A stretch of DNA of 64,000 nucleotides from Actinomycetales bacterium JB111 (GCA_900163555.1 FUHX01000020.1:1-64000); one strand, 5' to 3'; shown: positions 51,721 to 60,083, counted from the stretch's first letter. A program made the numbers and translations. Notes: generated by a model not told the origin, from the letters alone.

Positions 51721-51939
51721 ATGCCCCTGATCCACATCACCCAGGCCGCCGCGATGGACCCCGACCGGTCAGCGGAGGTCCTGCGGAGCGTCACCGAGGC
51801 GTACGCGACCGCGAGCGGGACACCCCCCGAGAAGGTCTGGGTCTACATCACGGAGGTCGACCGCGAGCAGTGGTCGACCGGGGGTACGACGTTGGCCGAG
51901 CGCGACCGCGCCATCCGTGCGGAGGGAGAGCGGTCGTGA
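51721..51939 (+). CDS. 4-oxalocrotonate tautomerase family protein
   Basis: This 72-residue protein starts MPLIHITQ, so removal of the initiator Met exposes the catalytic Pro1 of the tautomerase superfamily. A helix (DPDRSAEVLRSVTEAYATAS) and the second strand (KVWVYITEVDREQW) complete the beta-alpha-beta unit. Members isomerise enol/keto acids in aromatic degradation. It begins two bases after the monooxygenase stop and overlaps the SDR start by four bases. Confidence 0.85.
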   Translation: MPLIHITQAAAMDPDRSAEVLRSVTEAYATASGTPPEKVWVYITEVDREQWSTGGTTLAERDRAIRAEGERS

Positions 51940-52763
51940 GCGACGCACGCACCGACGCCAGCTCCGACCAGGCTCAGGCGGTGGACTGCCCGGTCCCGGA
52001 CTACACCGAGCTCCTCACGGCGCCCGGAACCGTCGCCCTGGTCGTCGGGGCCGGTCAAGGGATCGGACGCCAGGCGGCGCACGCACTCGCCCAGAGCGGT
52101 GCGCACGTGTGCTGCGTCGACACCGACACCACCCGCGCCGAGCGCATCGCGGAGGAGGTCGGCGGGACGCCGTACGTCGCGGACGCCACCGACGAGGAGC
52201 AGGTCGTCCGGCTCGTCGAGCAGGTCCTCACCGACCACGGCAGGCTCGACACGGTCGTCGACATCGTGGGGATGGCCCGGTTCCGTTCCCTCGCGGACGC
52301 GAGCAACGAGGACTGGCAGTGGCAGTTCGCCGTCGTCCTCGACCACGTGCGCCACCTCATCAAGCACACCGCCGACCCCCTCGCCACCCACGGCGGATCG
52401 ATCACCGTCGTCTCCTCGATCGCCGCGCTGAGCGGCGCCCAGGGGAACGGACCGTACGCGGCCGCCAAGGCCGCCGTCGTCTCGCTCGTGCGGACCGCCG
52501 CGGTCGAGCTCGCCCCCCGGGGCGTGCGGGTCAACACGGTCGCCCCCGACGTCGTCCTCACGCCGCGCATGGAGCAGATCCTCGACCCGGAACGGCGGGC
52601 CGCGTTCGTGGCGAACTCCCCGCTCGGGCGGCTCGCGGTCCCCTCCGACGTCGCCGCCGCCATCCTCTTCCTCTCGTCCCGACTCGCGTCGTACGTCACC
52701 GGCCAGGTGGTCGTCCTCGACGGCGGAGTCGGCGCCCGGTTGCAGTACCCCGACTTCGTCTAG
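51936..52763 (+). CDS. SDR family oxidoreductase
   Basis: This 275-residue short-chain dehydrogenase has the cofactor motif VGAGQGIGR, catalytic Ser in TVVSSIAAL and Tyr/Lys in GPYAAAKAA. The usual NNAG is replaced by DIVGMA, as in some members. It likely oxidises an alcohol to the ketone used by the monooxygenase, or the reverse. The first 30 residues are a hydrophilic extension. The GTG start at 51936 has GGAGGG upstream. Confidence 0.9.
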   Translation: MSDARTDASSDQAQAVDCPVPDYTELLTAPGTVALVVGAGQGIGRQAAHALAQSGAHVCCVDTDTTRAERIAEEVGGTPYVADATDEEQVVRLVEQVLTDHGRLDTVVDIVGMARFRSLADASNEDWQWQFAVVLDHVRHLIKHTADPLATHGGSITVVSSIAALSGAQGNGPYAAAKAAVVSLVRTAAVELAPRGVRVNTVAPDVVLTPRMEQILDPERRAAFVANSPLGRLAVPSDVAAAILFLSSRLASYVTGQVVVLDGGVGARLQYPDFV

Positions 52764-52791
52764 CCACGGACCCAGTGCAAAGGAGCACGCC

Positions 52792-53784
52792 ATGAGCACC
52801 ACCCGCAAGAACCACCACCGCCGGATCGCCGCCCTTGCGGCACTGTCCGCCGCGACGCTCGCCCTCGCCGCGTGCGGAGAGGACTCGGAGGCGAGCACGG
52901 ACGGGTTGACACCCCTGTCGGTCGCGCTGTTCCCGGCCGCCGACGTCGCGCCCGTCTACCTCGCCATCGAGCAGGGATTCTTCGAGGACGAGGGCCTCGA
53001 CGTCTCCGTCCAGATGCTCGACTCCGGGGCCGCGGCCACCGCGGCCGTCGTCTCAGGCGACGTCAACATCGGGTTCTCCAACCCGGCGTCCGTCGTGATC
53101 GCCCGCAGCCAGAACCTCCCGGTGACGATCGTGGCGCCCGCGTCGGCCGCCGGCGACACTCCGGAGGATGCCTACTCGGGCGTCCTGGTCCAGGCGGACA
53201 GCGACATCGAGGACATCACGGACCTCGAGGGACGCACCGTCGCGGTCAATGCCCTCGGGAACATCCTCGAGATCACGCTGCGCCACGCCCTGGACGACGC
53301 AGGCGTCGACTCGTCGACCGTCGAGCTCGTGGAGATCCCGTTCCCCGAGATGCCCGCGACGCTCGAGGCAGGGCACGTCGACGCGATCTTCGAGGTCGAA
53401 CCGTTCGTCACCCAGACCGTCCAGACCGGGACGGCGCGGGTCGTGGCCACCCCCTACGAGCTGACGGCCCCGGCGCTGACAGGCGCCGTGTACTTCAGCA
53501 ACGAGCAGTTCCTCGGCGAGAACGCCGAGGACGCGGCCGCGTTCCGTCGCGCGATGGAGCAGTCCGTCGCGTACGCCGACGAACACCCTGACGAGATGCG
53601 CGCCCAGGTCGCCGAGTTCACGGAGATCGCCCCGGAGACCATCGACGAGATGAACTTCGCCCAGCTCGCCACCGACGTCCCGCGGGAGATGATCGAGCTC
53701 TACGCGGACCTCCTCACGCAGTACGGCCTCGTCGAGTCCGAGGTCGACATCGATGCGCTCATGGCCGGCCTCGAGACCGAATGA
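52792..53784 (+). CDS. orphan ABC transporter substrate-binding lipoprotein (SsuA/NMT1-like)
   Basis: This 330-residue lipoprotein has a basic N-terminus (TTRKNHHRR), hydrophobic core and lipobox LALAAC with Cys28. The mature chain follows the same plan as the protein at 26554-27543: TPLSVALFPAADVAPVYLAI, GFFEDEGLDVSV, NIGFSNPASVVIARSQ and FPEMPATLEAGHVDAIFEVE. No permease or ATPase is near. It sits inside the IclR-controlled operon, after AAGGAG, so it presumably captures the pathway substrate and either borrows a transporter encoded elsewhere or acts as a sensor. Confidence 0.88.
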   Translation: MSTTRKNHHRRIAALAALSAATLALAACGEDSEASTDGLTPLSVALFPAADVAPVYLAIEQGFFEDEGLDVSVQMLDSGAAATAAVVSGDVNIGFSNPASVVIARSQNLPVTIVAPASAAGDTPEDAYSGVLVQADSDIEDITDLEGRTVAVNALGNILEITLRHALDDAGVDSSTVELVEIPFPEMPATLEAGHVDAIFEVEPFVTQTVQTGTARVVATPYELTAPALTGAVYFSNEQFLGENAEDAAAFRRAMEQSVAYADEHPDEMRAQVAEFTEIAPETIDEMNFAQLATDVPREMIELYADLLTQYGLVESEVDIDALMAGLETE

Positions 53785-53863
53785 CCAGGAGATCGCTCGA
53801 CACCTGTCGAACTCCACGCAGCGGCACCTCCCGCCGCTGCACCGATTGAAGGGATACACACGT

Positions 53864-54691
53864 ATGGCTCTCACCCCCCACGACGTCGAGCTCGGCGGTC
53901 TGGTCACGCGGTACTACGAGGGCGGGGACCCGACGGCGCCGTCCGTTCTCCTCGTCCACGACGGTTCCTACGGGTCCGACGCCCTCCTCAGCTTCGGCGC
54001 GGTGGCGGAACTCCTCGCCGACGAGTTCCACGTCGTCCTCCCGGACCTTCTCGGCTGGGGCGGCAGCGCGAAGTCGCACCGGTTCGACGAGTCCCTCTAC
54101 GCGCCCAGGATCCGGCAGCTCGCCCAGTTGGCCTCACACCTGGGGATCACCGAGGTACACGCGGTCGGCAACTCGTTCGGCGGCTCGCTCCTCCTGCACG
54201 CGGCGATCGAGAAGGCGCTCCCCCTCGCGTCGGTGACGAGCATCGCCGGCACCGGCGGGCCCTGGCGCTCGGAGACCGGACTGACGGCCATGGCCGACTA
54301 CCGCACGACGGAGGCCGACGCTCGCCGCATCTCCAACCTCGTGGTGACCGACGACGTCGCGTCCGCCGAGCACGTCGAGCACCGGTACCGGAACAGCACG
54401 ATCCCGGGACACTGGGAGTCGATCCGCGCCTGGGGGCTGAAGAACCCGGACGCGCCAGCCGCGGCCCCGGGCGGTTCTTACCCCGAGTCGCTCGGGACCG
54501 TGAGCGTGCCGGTGCTGCTCGTCGAGGGCGACAGTGACGTGATGGTCGATGCCGGATGGACGGGCAAGGCCGCTGAGGCTGCGCCTTCCGTCCGGACCCG
54601 GGGCATCGACACGGGGCACTCCCCCAACATCGACCGTCCCGACGTCGTCGCGGACCTCGTGCGCGAGGTCGTCCACCAGACGAGGCCGTGA
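53864..54691 (+). CDS. alpha/beta hydrolase (ester or C-C bond hydrolase)
   Basis: This 275-residue hydrolase has a complete triad: Ser in AVGNSFGGSLL, Asp in VEGDSDVMVD and His in DTGHSPNID. The LVHDGSYGSDALLSFG oxyanion region and LLGWGGSAKS recall meta-cleavage product hydrolases (BphD/MhpC-like), which also cleave esters. In this operon it could split the ester made by the monooxygenase. The ATG at 53864 is preceded by GAAGGG; the stop overlaps the next start by four bases. Confidence 0.86.
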   Translation: MALTPHDVELGGLVTRYYEGGDPTAPSVLLVHDGSYGSDALLSFGAVAELLADEFHVVLPDLLGWGGSAKSHRFDESLYAPRIRQLAQLASHLGITEVHAVGNSFGGSLLLHAAIEKALPLASVTSIAGTGGPWRSETGLTAMADYRTTEADARRISNLVVTDDVASAEHVEHRYRNSTIPGHWESIRAWGLKNPDAPAAAPGGSYPESLGTVSVPVLLVEGDSDVMVDAGWTGKAAEAAPSVRTRGIDTGHSPNIDRPDVVADLVREVVHQTRP

Positions 54692-55731
54692 CGGACGTTC
54701 GCGCCGTCGTCGTGCGGGGGCCGGGCGATCTCGCTGTCGAGCGTCGCCCGGCCCCGCGTCGTCGGGGACCCGGCGACGTCCTCGTCCAGGTGCTGTTCGG
54801 CGGCATCTGCGGGACGGACCTGTCCTACTGGCGTCATGGGCGCGCCGGCCGGTCGGTGGTGCGGCAGTCGATGGTCCTCGGGCACGAGGTGAGCGGAACG
54901 ATTCTCGAGGCCTCCGACGACGGGGCCTCGCCAGAGGCCGGTACCGCGGTCGCCATCCACCCGGTCGTCTCGCCGCTGCATTGGTCCGGGCGCGGCCCCC
55001 TGCGGAATGTGGACCCGGAGGCGAGCTACCTGGGATCGGCTGCGCGCGACCCGCACACCGACGGCGCCTTCTGTGACGTCGTCCGGGTGCACCGTCGCAC
55101 GCTGCGTCTGCTGCCGGAGGGCGTCGAGGTCCGCGACGGCGCGCTCGCGGAGCCGGCGAGCGTCGCCTGGCGGGCCGTCGACCGTGCGGGTCAGGTGTCG
55201 GGTCGGAGTGTTCTCGTCGTGGGCGCAGGGCCGATCGGGTGCTTGGTCGCGACTCTGTGCCGATCCCGAGGGGCCCGGGAGGTGACGGTCGTCGACACGG
55301 CGGAGCAGCCGCTGGCGATCGCCCGTGAGATGGGTGCGACGAGCACGTCGCTGGCCGCCGACGTCGGGACCGGGTCGACGGGCGCACCCATGACGACCCG
55401 CGACGTCGTCCTCGAGTGCTCCGGGTCCGCCGCCGGGCTGCGGACCGCGATCCGGTCGACCGGCATCTCCGGGGTGCTCGTGCTCGTCGGGCTCCAGGCT
55501 CCCGAGCCGCAGCCGGTCGCGATCATGGAGATCATGTCCCGCGAGATCACCGTCGTCCCGTCCTTCCGCTTCGACGGCGAGATGGGCCCGGTCCTGGAGG
55601 CGATGGCCGGCGGCACGCTCGACGTCGGCCCGCTCGTCCGGGCGGAGTACCCGGCGGACGAAGCACCCGCCGCCTTCGACAGGGCGGCGAACGCCGGGGG
55701 CGGCAAGGTCATGCTGACCTTCGGGCAGTGA
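54688..55731 (+). CDS. zinc-type alcohol dehydrogenase lacking the structural zinc site
   Basis: This 347-residue medium-chain dehydrogenase resembles L-idonate 5-dehydrogenase and sorbitol dehydrogenase. The catalytic zinc ligands Cys41 (GGICGTD), His66 with Glu67 (LGHEVSG) and Glu155 (LAEPASVA) are intact, and the Rossmann motif is VVGAGPIGCL. The lobe that normally binds a second zinc with four cysteines (after about residue 90) reads PVVSPLHWSGRGPLRN and has none. It is the last gene of the IclR-controlled operon, followed by a terminator. Substrate unknown. Confidence 0.87.
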   Translation: MTDVRAVVVRGPGDLAVERRPAPRRRGPGDVLVQVLFGGICGTDLSYWRHGRAGRSVVRQSMVLGHEVSGTILEASDDGASPEAGTAVAIHPVVSPLHWSGRGPLRNVDPEASYLGSAARDPHTDGAFCDVVRVHRRTLRLLPEGVEVRDGALAEPASVAWRAVDRAGQVSGRSVLVVGAGPIGCLVATLCRSRGAREVTVVDTAEQPLAIAREMGATSTSLAADVGTGSTGAPMTTRDVVLECSGSAAGLRTAIRSTGISGVLVLVGLQAPEPQPVAIMEIMSREITVVPSFRFDGEMGPVLEAMAGGTLDVGPLVRAEYPADEAPAAFDRAANAGGGKVMLTFGQ

Positions 55732-55763
55732 GCCCGCGGGGCGCACCACCTCACGCACATACA

Positions 55764-55800
55764 CCGAGGGCCCCGAACCTTCTCGGTTCGGGGCCCTCGG
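55764..55800. terminator. bidirectional hairpin terminator
   Basis: A perfect 16-bp stem (CCGAGGGCCCCGAACC with its complement) with a TTCTC loop, followed by CCTT. It ends the catabolic operon and probably also the tRNA transcript coming from the other side. Confidence 0.9.
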
Positions 55801-55807
55801 CCTTGTG

Positions 55808-55892
55808 TGTCCGGAGGGGGACTTGAACCCCCACGCCCTAATACGGGCACTAGCACCTCAAGCTAGCGCGTCTGCCATTCCGCCACCCGGAC
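55808..55892 (-). tRNA. tRNA-Leu(GAG)
   Basis: The minus strand folds as a class II tRNA: acceptor GTCCGGG with TCCGGAC and discriminator A, D-arm, anticodon stem CTAGC/GCTAG with loop TTGAGGT (anticodon GAG, reading CUC and CUU), a long variable arm around TGCCCGTATTAGGGCG, and a T-arm GGGGGTTCAAGTCCCCC. The 3' CCA is not encoded. Confidence 0.95.
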
Positions 55893-56058
55893 AGGGTGTC
55901 TGCCTCGCGATTCGAACGTGTCCGATCCGCTTGCGCAACGACGAAAAGACTAACACGGGGCGAACGCCTCTCCGGTGCCACTTCGGGCCTTGCGGACAGT
56001 GAGTCGCGCAACTCCCCCGCGTCCGACACCACACGTCAGGCCGTTGCGCTCCTCGATC

Positions 56059-56070
56059 TGACACCTGTCA
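56059..56070. promoter_or_regulatory. TGACA-CC-TGTCA palindrome
   Basis: A perfect 5-2-5 palindrome about 85 bp before the histidine kinase start. NarL-family regulators bind short palindromes of this size, so autoregulation by the adjacent response regulator is possible. Confidence 0.4.
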
Positions 56071-56153
56071 TACGGGCCCGGTGACGCAAGGCCATGGCAA
56101 TCGGCCCCGATCCGGGCGATGGTGGTGCGGTGGCGCTTCAGTACTCTTCCGGG

Positions 56154-57296
56154 GTGAGCGATCCGACCGGGCCGTGCCCAGCGTCCGACGGCGACCACGC
56201 GGTGGACCCCGCCGAGCCCCCGGTCACGCGGGACCCGTGGGAGAAGGCCGGCTGGCTGATGGCCGCGATCTGGCTCGTGTTCCTCGCGTTCCCGCTCATC
56301 TCGGTCTTCGCGGTGACGGACAACGCGTGGCTCCGCGCGGCCAACGTGCTTGTCATCCTGACGTTCGCCGGCGTGTACACGCTGTCCTTCATCCGTCTCC
56401 CGGAGTCCGAGCCGGCCAGGCTCGCGCGGCACGCCGCCACGTACCTTCCGATCCTCATCGGCCTCATCGTCGTCGCCGGCCTGACGATCCGGTCGAACGC
56501 CCTGTCCATGGGCGCGTACGTCGTCGCCTTCTCCGTCTATGCGATGCCGCTGCGCCTCGCGCTCTTCTCGACCGCCACGCTCCTCATGTTCGCGACCGTC
56601 CTGCCTCTGCTCGATACGTCGGACGGCCCGCCGTGGTGGATGTACGACCTCATCATCCTGCTCGTCGCCGTGGCCTGCCTGATCCCCAAGCAGCTGGACG
56701 AGCGCGCCGAACGCAAGCGCGCGCGGGACAAGACCCTGACGCTGGCGGCCGAACGCGACCGCGTCGCCCGCGATGTCCACGACGTCCTCGGCCACTCCCT
56801 CACCGTCATCACGGTCAAGAGCGAGCTGGCCGAACGACTCGTCGACCTGGATCCCGCGCGGGCCAAGGACGAGATCACGCAGGTGCGATCGATCGCCAGG
56901 CAGGCACTCGCCGAGATCCGCGCCACCGTCGCCGGCCTGCGCGTCGCACGGCTCGCAGACGAGCTCTCCCACGCGGACGATGCGCTGCGCGGCGCGGGCA
57001 TCGACGCCGACCTGCCGGACGACCCGGACGTCGTCGACCCCCGCCACCGCATCACGATGGCGTGGGCGCTTCGCGAGGCGGTGACGAACGTCGTCCGCCA
57101 CTCGAACGCCACGACCTGCACCGTGCGGTGGACGTCGGACTCCCTCGTGATCTCCGACGACGGCCGGGGCACCGGGAGCAAGAACGCCGGCAACGGCATC
57201 ACCGGGCTTCGCGAGCGCGTCGCCCACGCGGGTGGCGACGTCACCCTCGGCCCCGGCGCCGACGGCGTCGGCACGACACTGGAGGTTCGGCTGTGA
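56154..57296 (+). CDS. DesK-type sensor histidine kinase
   Basis: This 380-residue membrane kinase has six predicted helices (about residues 30-190), a HisKA_3 domain with phospho-acceptor His209 in ARDVHDVLGHSLTVI, and a compact HATPase domain (ALREAVTNVVRHS, then DDGRGTGS and GNGITGLRERV). No extracytoplasmic sensor domain is present, so it probably senses membrane state or a lipophilic signal, as DesK does. The GTG at 56154 is preferred; an ATG at 56094 would add 20 residues but has a poorly spaced ribosome site. Its stop overlaps the regulator start (GTGA). Confidence 0.93.
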   Translation: MSDPTGPCPASDGDHAVDPAEPPVTRDPWEKAGWLMAAIWLVFLAFPLISVFAVTDNAWLRAANVLVILTFAGVYTLSFIRLPESEPARLARHAATYLPILIGLIVVAGLTIRSNALSMGAYVVAFSVYAMPLRLALFSTATLLMFATVLPLLDTSDGPPWWMYDLIILLVAVACLIPKQLDERAERKRARDKTLTLAAERDRVARDVHDVLGHSLTVITVKSELAERLVDLDPARAKDEITQVRSIARQALAEIRATVAGLRVARLADELSHADDALRGAGIDADLPDDPDVVDPRHRITMAWALREAVTNVVRHSNATTCTVRWTSDSLVISDDGRGTGSKNAGNGITGLRERVAHAGGDVTLGPGADGVGTTLEVRL

Positions 57297-57898
57297 TCAA
57301 GGTTCTGCTCGCCGACGACCAGGCGCTGGTGCGCGGCGCCCTGGCGGCACTCCTCCAGCTCGAGTCCGACATCGACGTCGTCGCGGAGGTCGGACGGGGC
57401 GACGAGGTGCTCGCCGCGGCCGTCGGCTCGGGTGCCGAGGTCTGCCTGCTGGACATCGAGATGCCCGGCCAGGACGGCATCGAGACGGCCCGCCAGCTGG
57501 CCGCCGAGGCCCCGCACGTGCAGTCGCTGATCGTCACGACCTTCGGCCGCCCCGGCTACCTGCGCCGGGCGATGGAGTCCGGGGCGAGCGGCTTCGTCGT
57601 CAAGGACACGCCGGCGAGCGAGCTCGCCGAGGCGGTGCGTCGCGTGCACTCCGGGTTGCGGGTGGTCGACCCCTCGCTCGCGTCGGAGTCGCTCGCAGCG
57701 GGCGCGAACCCGCTGTCGGCGCGCGAGCGGGACGTCCTGCGTGCCGCCCTCGACGGCGCACCGGTCACCGAGATCGCGACCCGGGTCTTCCTCTCCCCCG
57801 GCACGGTCCGCAACTACCTGTCGTCCGCGATCGGGAAGACGGGCACATCCACCCGGACCCAGGCGGCCCAGCACGCCCAGGACCAGGGCTGGCTGTAG
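57293..57898 (+). CDS. NarL/FixJ family response regulator
   Basis: This 201-residue partner of the kinase has a receiver domain with phospho-acceptor Asp54 (CLLDIEMPGQDG), acidic pocket ADDQ and the conserved Lys in VVKDTP. A LuxR-type helix-turn-helix follows (about 140-195: LSARERDVLRAALDGAPVTE, SPGTVRNYLSSAIGK). DesKR-type pairs usually control a nearby ABC exporter or lipid enzyme; none is adjacent here, so the target is unknown. Confidence 0.94.
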   Translation: MIKVLLADDQALVRGALAALLQLESDIDVVAEVGRGDEVLAAAVGSGAEVCLLDIEMPGQDGIETARQLAAEAPHVQSLIVTTFGRPGYLRRAMESGASGFVVKDTPASELAEAVRRVHSGLRVVDPSLASESLAAGANPLSARERDVLRAALDGAPVTEIATRVFLSPGTVRNYLSSAIGKTGTSTRTQAAQHAQDQGWL

Positions 57899-57932
57899 CC
57901 GCCCTCGTGCCGGCCGCCCGGTACTGGGTCTC

Positions 57933-58691
57933 CTAGTACTCCCAGGCCCACCCGGTGTCGGTCCCGGTCGGGTCGTAGATGAGCGTGCCGTGCTCGCCCG
58001 TCACGTCCAGTACGACGTAGCCGGAGTCCGTCTGACCGGGCACGATCGACGGCGAGATCAGCTCGTCGGTGGCATAGCAGGACCAGGACGCCTCGGTCAG
58101 CGTGCCGGGCTGCTCCACGCCGTCCGCGTCGAGCACGCGGAAGAAGTCCGCGGCCGTCGGGACGAAGACGTTCTCCGGGTCGTCCCGGTCGGCGCCGGCC
58201 GCGTCCGCCATCGCGGCCGTCAGCTCGACGACGAGGAAGCGACCGTTGACGGGCGCAAAGGTCTCGTCGATGCGGCTCGGGCACGAGTCGGTCGTCTCGA
58301 TGGACTGCACGACCATCTCGAACATGGGGTTGCCGGCGTCGTCGGCGAGCCCGGCGACCTCCCCGAGCTCGCGCAGGACGTTCTCACCCACCATGTCCGA
58401 CCCGGCCGGCGTTCCGCCGTCCGTGTCCGACTCGGCGTCGGGGTCCGACGACGTGCCCGCCGACCCGCCTGCCTGCGGGAGGTGACCGGTCGTCGTCGTG
58501 AGGGAATCGGGCAGGAGCGAGCCGGCGTCGTCGGGGACGGCCTCCGCGATCGAGAGCGGGACCGGCTCGCCGTCGGCGTCCGTCGGGGTGGTCCTCAGCA
58601 GGGCCTGGGCCGGCGCGAGGACGAGGGCGAGCGGGAGAGCGAGGACGAGTGCCGCGCCCGCGGTGACGCGTGGTGCCGTCGTGGTTCGCAT
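57933..58691 (-). CDS. secreted protein with possible DUF4352-like domain
   Basis: This 252-residue protein has a signal peptide (MRTTTAPRVTAGAALVLALP, cleavage near APAQA) and a Ser/Asp/Gly-rich linker (about 60-100). A C-terminal beta-rich domain (105-252) contains NPMFEMVVQSIETTDSCPS and GRFLVVELTAAM, and ends GWAWEY. The pattern of FxxxVxSI...FLVVEL is reminiscent of DUF4352-type immunoglobulin-like domains, and the two Cys could pair. Function is unknown. It follows the FG-GAP protein by 12 bases on the same strand, so the two are cotranscribed and probably act together outside the cell. Confidence 0.8.
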   Translation of the reverse strand: MRTTTAPRVTAGAALVLALPLALVLAPAQALLRTTPTDADGEPVPLSIAEAVPDDAGSLLPDSLTTTTGHLPQAGGSAGTSSDPDAESDTDGGTPAGSDMVGENVLRELGEVAGLADDAGNPMFEMVVQSIETTDSCPSRIDETFAPVNGRFLVVELTAAMADAAGADRDDPENVFVPTAADFFRVLDADGVEQPGTLTEASWSCYATDELISPSIVPGQTDSGYVVLDVTGEHGTLIYDPTGTDTGWAWEY

Positions 58692-58703
58692 GTCGTTCTC
58701 CTC

Positions 58704-60083
58704 CTAGTACCGGTGGACGTAGTCGCCGGACTCGACGATCCAGCCGATGTTGTGGGCGTAGGCGACGCGCCACGGGGTGGCGACGTACACCCACGCCTGC
58801 TGACCGGCGACCGACGTCGGCCGGAGCTGCCGCGTGTAGTTCATCTCGCTCAGCGGGAGCGCCGGGTCGTACCCCTCCCACTGGTCGACCTTGGCGACCA
58901 TGCGCGCGTAGTTCGACGGGGCGAACCAGAACGCCTCGACGACGATGCCGTTGCGGTCCGCCGTATTCGGGATCGCCCAGGGCCAGTCGAACTCGGTGCG
59001 AGGGGTCAGCCACAGGTCGAACCCGGGCATCCGCATCGTGCGCTCGCGGACGGCATCGGCGTGGACGACGTGGTGGGCCGGCATGCCCGTACGGAGCGTC
59101 CCGTAGGACGCGATCGGGATCTGGGTCTCCCAGAACTCCGGCGGGCGACGCACGCCGAGCGTGTCCTCGCCGTCGCCGTCCCAGTCGCCGACCAGGACGT
59201 GGTCGGTCGCGCGCCCGTAGTTGACGACGACGTCGGCGTCCCCGGACGTGATCGCGTTGCGGAGGAGGTAGGTGCGGCCGCGGCGTACTCCGAGAGTGTC
59301 CGCCCCGTCGCCGTTCCAGTCGCCGACGAGGATCTCGTCCCCCGCCCGGCCGTACCTGGCGGTGCGGTCGGCGGGCCCGCTGCCGGGCGAGGTGCGGAAG
59401 TAGAACGCGTTGCCACGGCGGACGGCGACGTCGTCGCGCCCGTTGCCGTCCCAGTCACCGACGAGGACGTCGTCCGAGGCGTGGCCGAAGGCCAGGGTCG
59501 TCTCGTGCCGACCGGACCCGGGCGAGTTGCGGATGTAGAAGACCGAGCCGCGCCGCACCGCGAACGTGTCGGTGCCGTTGCCGTCCCAGTCGCCCACGTA
59601 CGTGACGTCCGACGCCGACCCGAACCTGATGACCTGGTCCTCGTTGCCCCCGGTCAACGTGTTCGACAGGTAGTAGGTCGCCCCGCGCTGGACGGCCAGC
59701 GTGTCGGTGCCGTTGCCGTCCCAGTCGCCCACGTAGAGGCGGTCGGAGGTGCGGCCGTAGGTGAACTCGATCTCCCCGACCGTGGTGATGCTGTTCGACA
59801 GGTAGTAGTCGTCGCCGCTGCCGCCGATCTCGCCGCCGTCGGCCGCGCCGACGGCGGGCTGGGCGCCGACCGCGCCGAGCAGGCCGGCGCAGGCGAGTGC
59901 GGCGATTCCCTGGGTGCGTAGTCTCGCGAAGCCCTGATGGATGGGTCCGCGGCGGGCACGGCTCGGTTTCTCGTTGCTCGTCCGTGGTTCCGACGAGCTG
60001 TCTGGGCGTGGTGGACCTGTCGGCGGCGGCGACGTCCGTCTGCCGAGGAACGATCGACCCACCCGCGAACGCTCGGATCTCAT
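58704..60083 (-). CDS. secreted FG-GAP repeat protein with C-terminal gamma-glutamylcyclotransferase-like domain
   Basis: This 459-residue protein has a long basic N-region (about 50 residues) before a hydrophobic signal core (GIAALACAGLLGAVGA) ending in AVGA. Five FG-GAP-type repeats (VGDWDGNGTDTLAV) span about residues 85-315. The last 140 residues look like a GGCT/AIG2-type fold: YGTLR at 327-331, the catalytic-position Glu403 in VDQWEGYDP, then YTRQ and QQAWVYV. GGCT proteins are normally cytosolic and release 5-oxoproline from gamma-glutamyl compounds, so an exported repeat-fused form is unusual. The start ATG at 60083 has AAGGGAG nine bases upstream. The domain call is by motif only. 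Confidence 0.82.
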   Translation of the reverse strand: MRSERSRVGRSFLGRRTSPPPTGPPRPDSSSEPRTSNEKPSRARRGPIHQGFARLRTQGIAALACAGLLGAVGAQPAVGAADGGEIGGSGDDYYLSNSITTVGEIEFTYGRTSDRLYVGDWDGNGTDTLAVQRGATYYLSNTLTGGNEDQVIRFGSASDVTYVGDWDGNGTDTFAVRRGSVFYIRNSPGSGRHETTLAFGHASDDVLVGDWDGNGRDDVAVRRGNAFYFRTSPGSGPADRTARYGRAGDEILVGDWNGDGADTLGVRRGRTYLLRNAITSGDADVVVNYGRATDHVLVGDWDGDGEDTLGVRRPPEFWETQIPIASYGTLRTGMPAHHVVHADAVRERTMRMPGFDLWLTPRTEFDWPWAIPNTADRNGIVVEAFWFAPSNYARMVAKVDQWEGYDPALPLSEMNYTRQLRPTSVAGQQAWVYVATPWRVAYAHNIGWIVESGDYVHRY

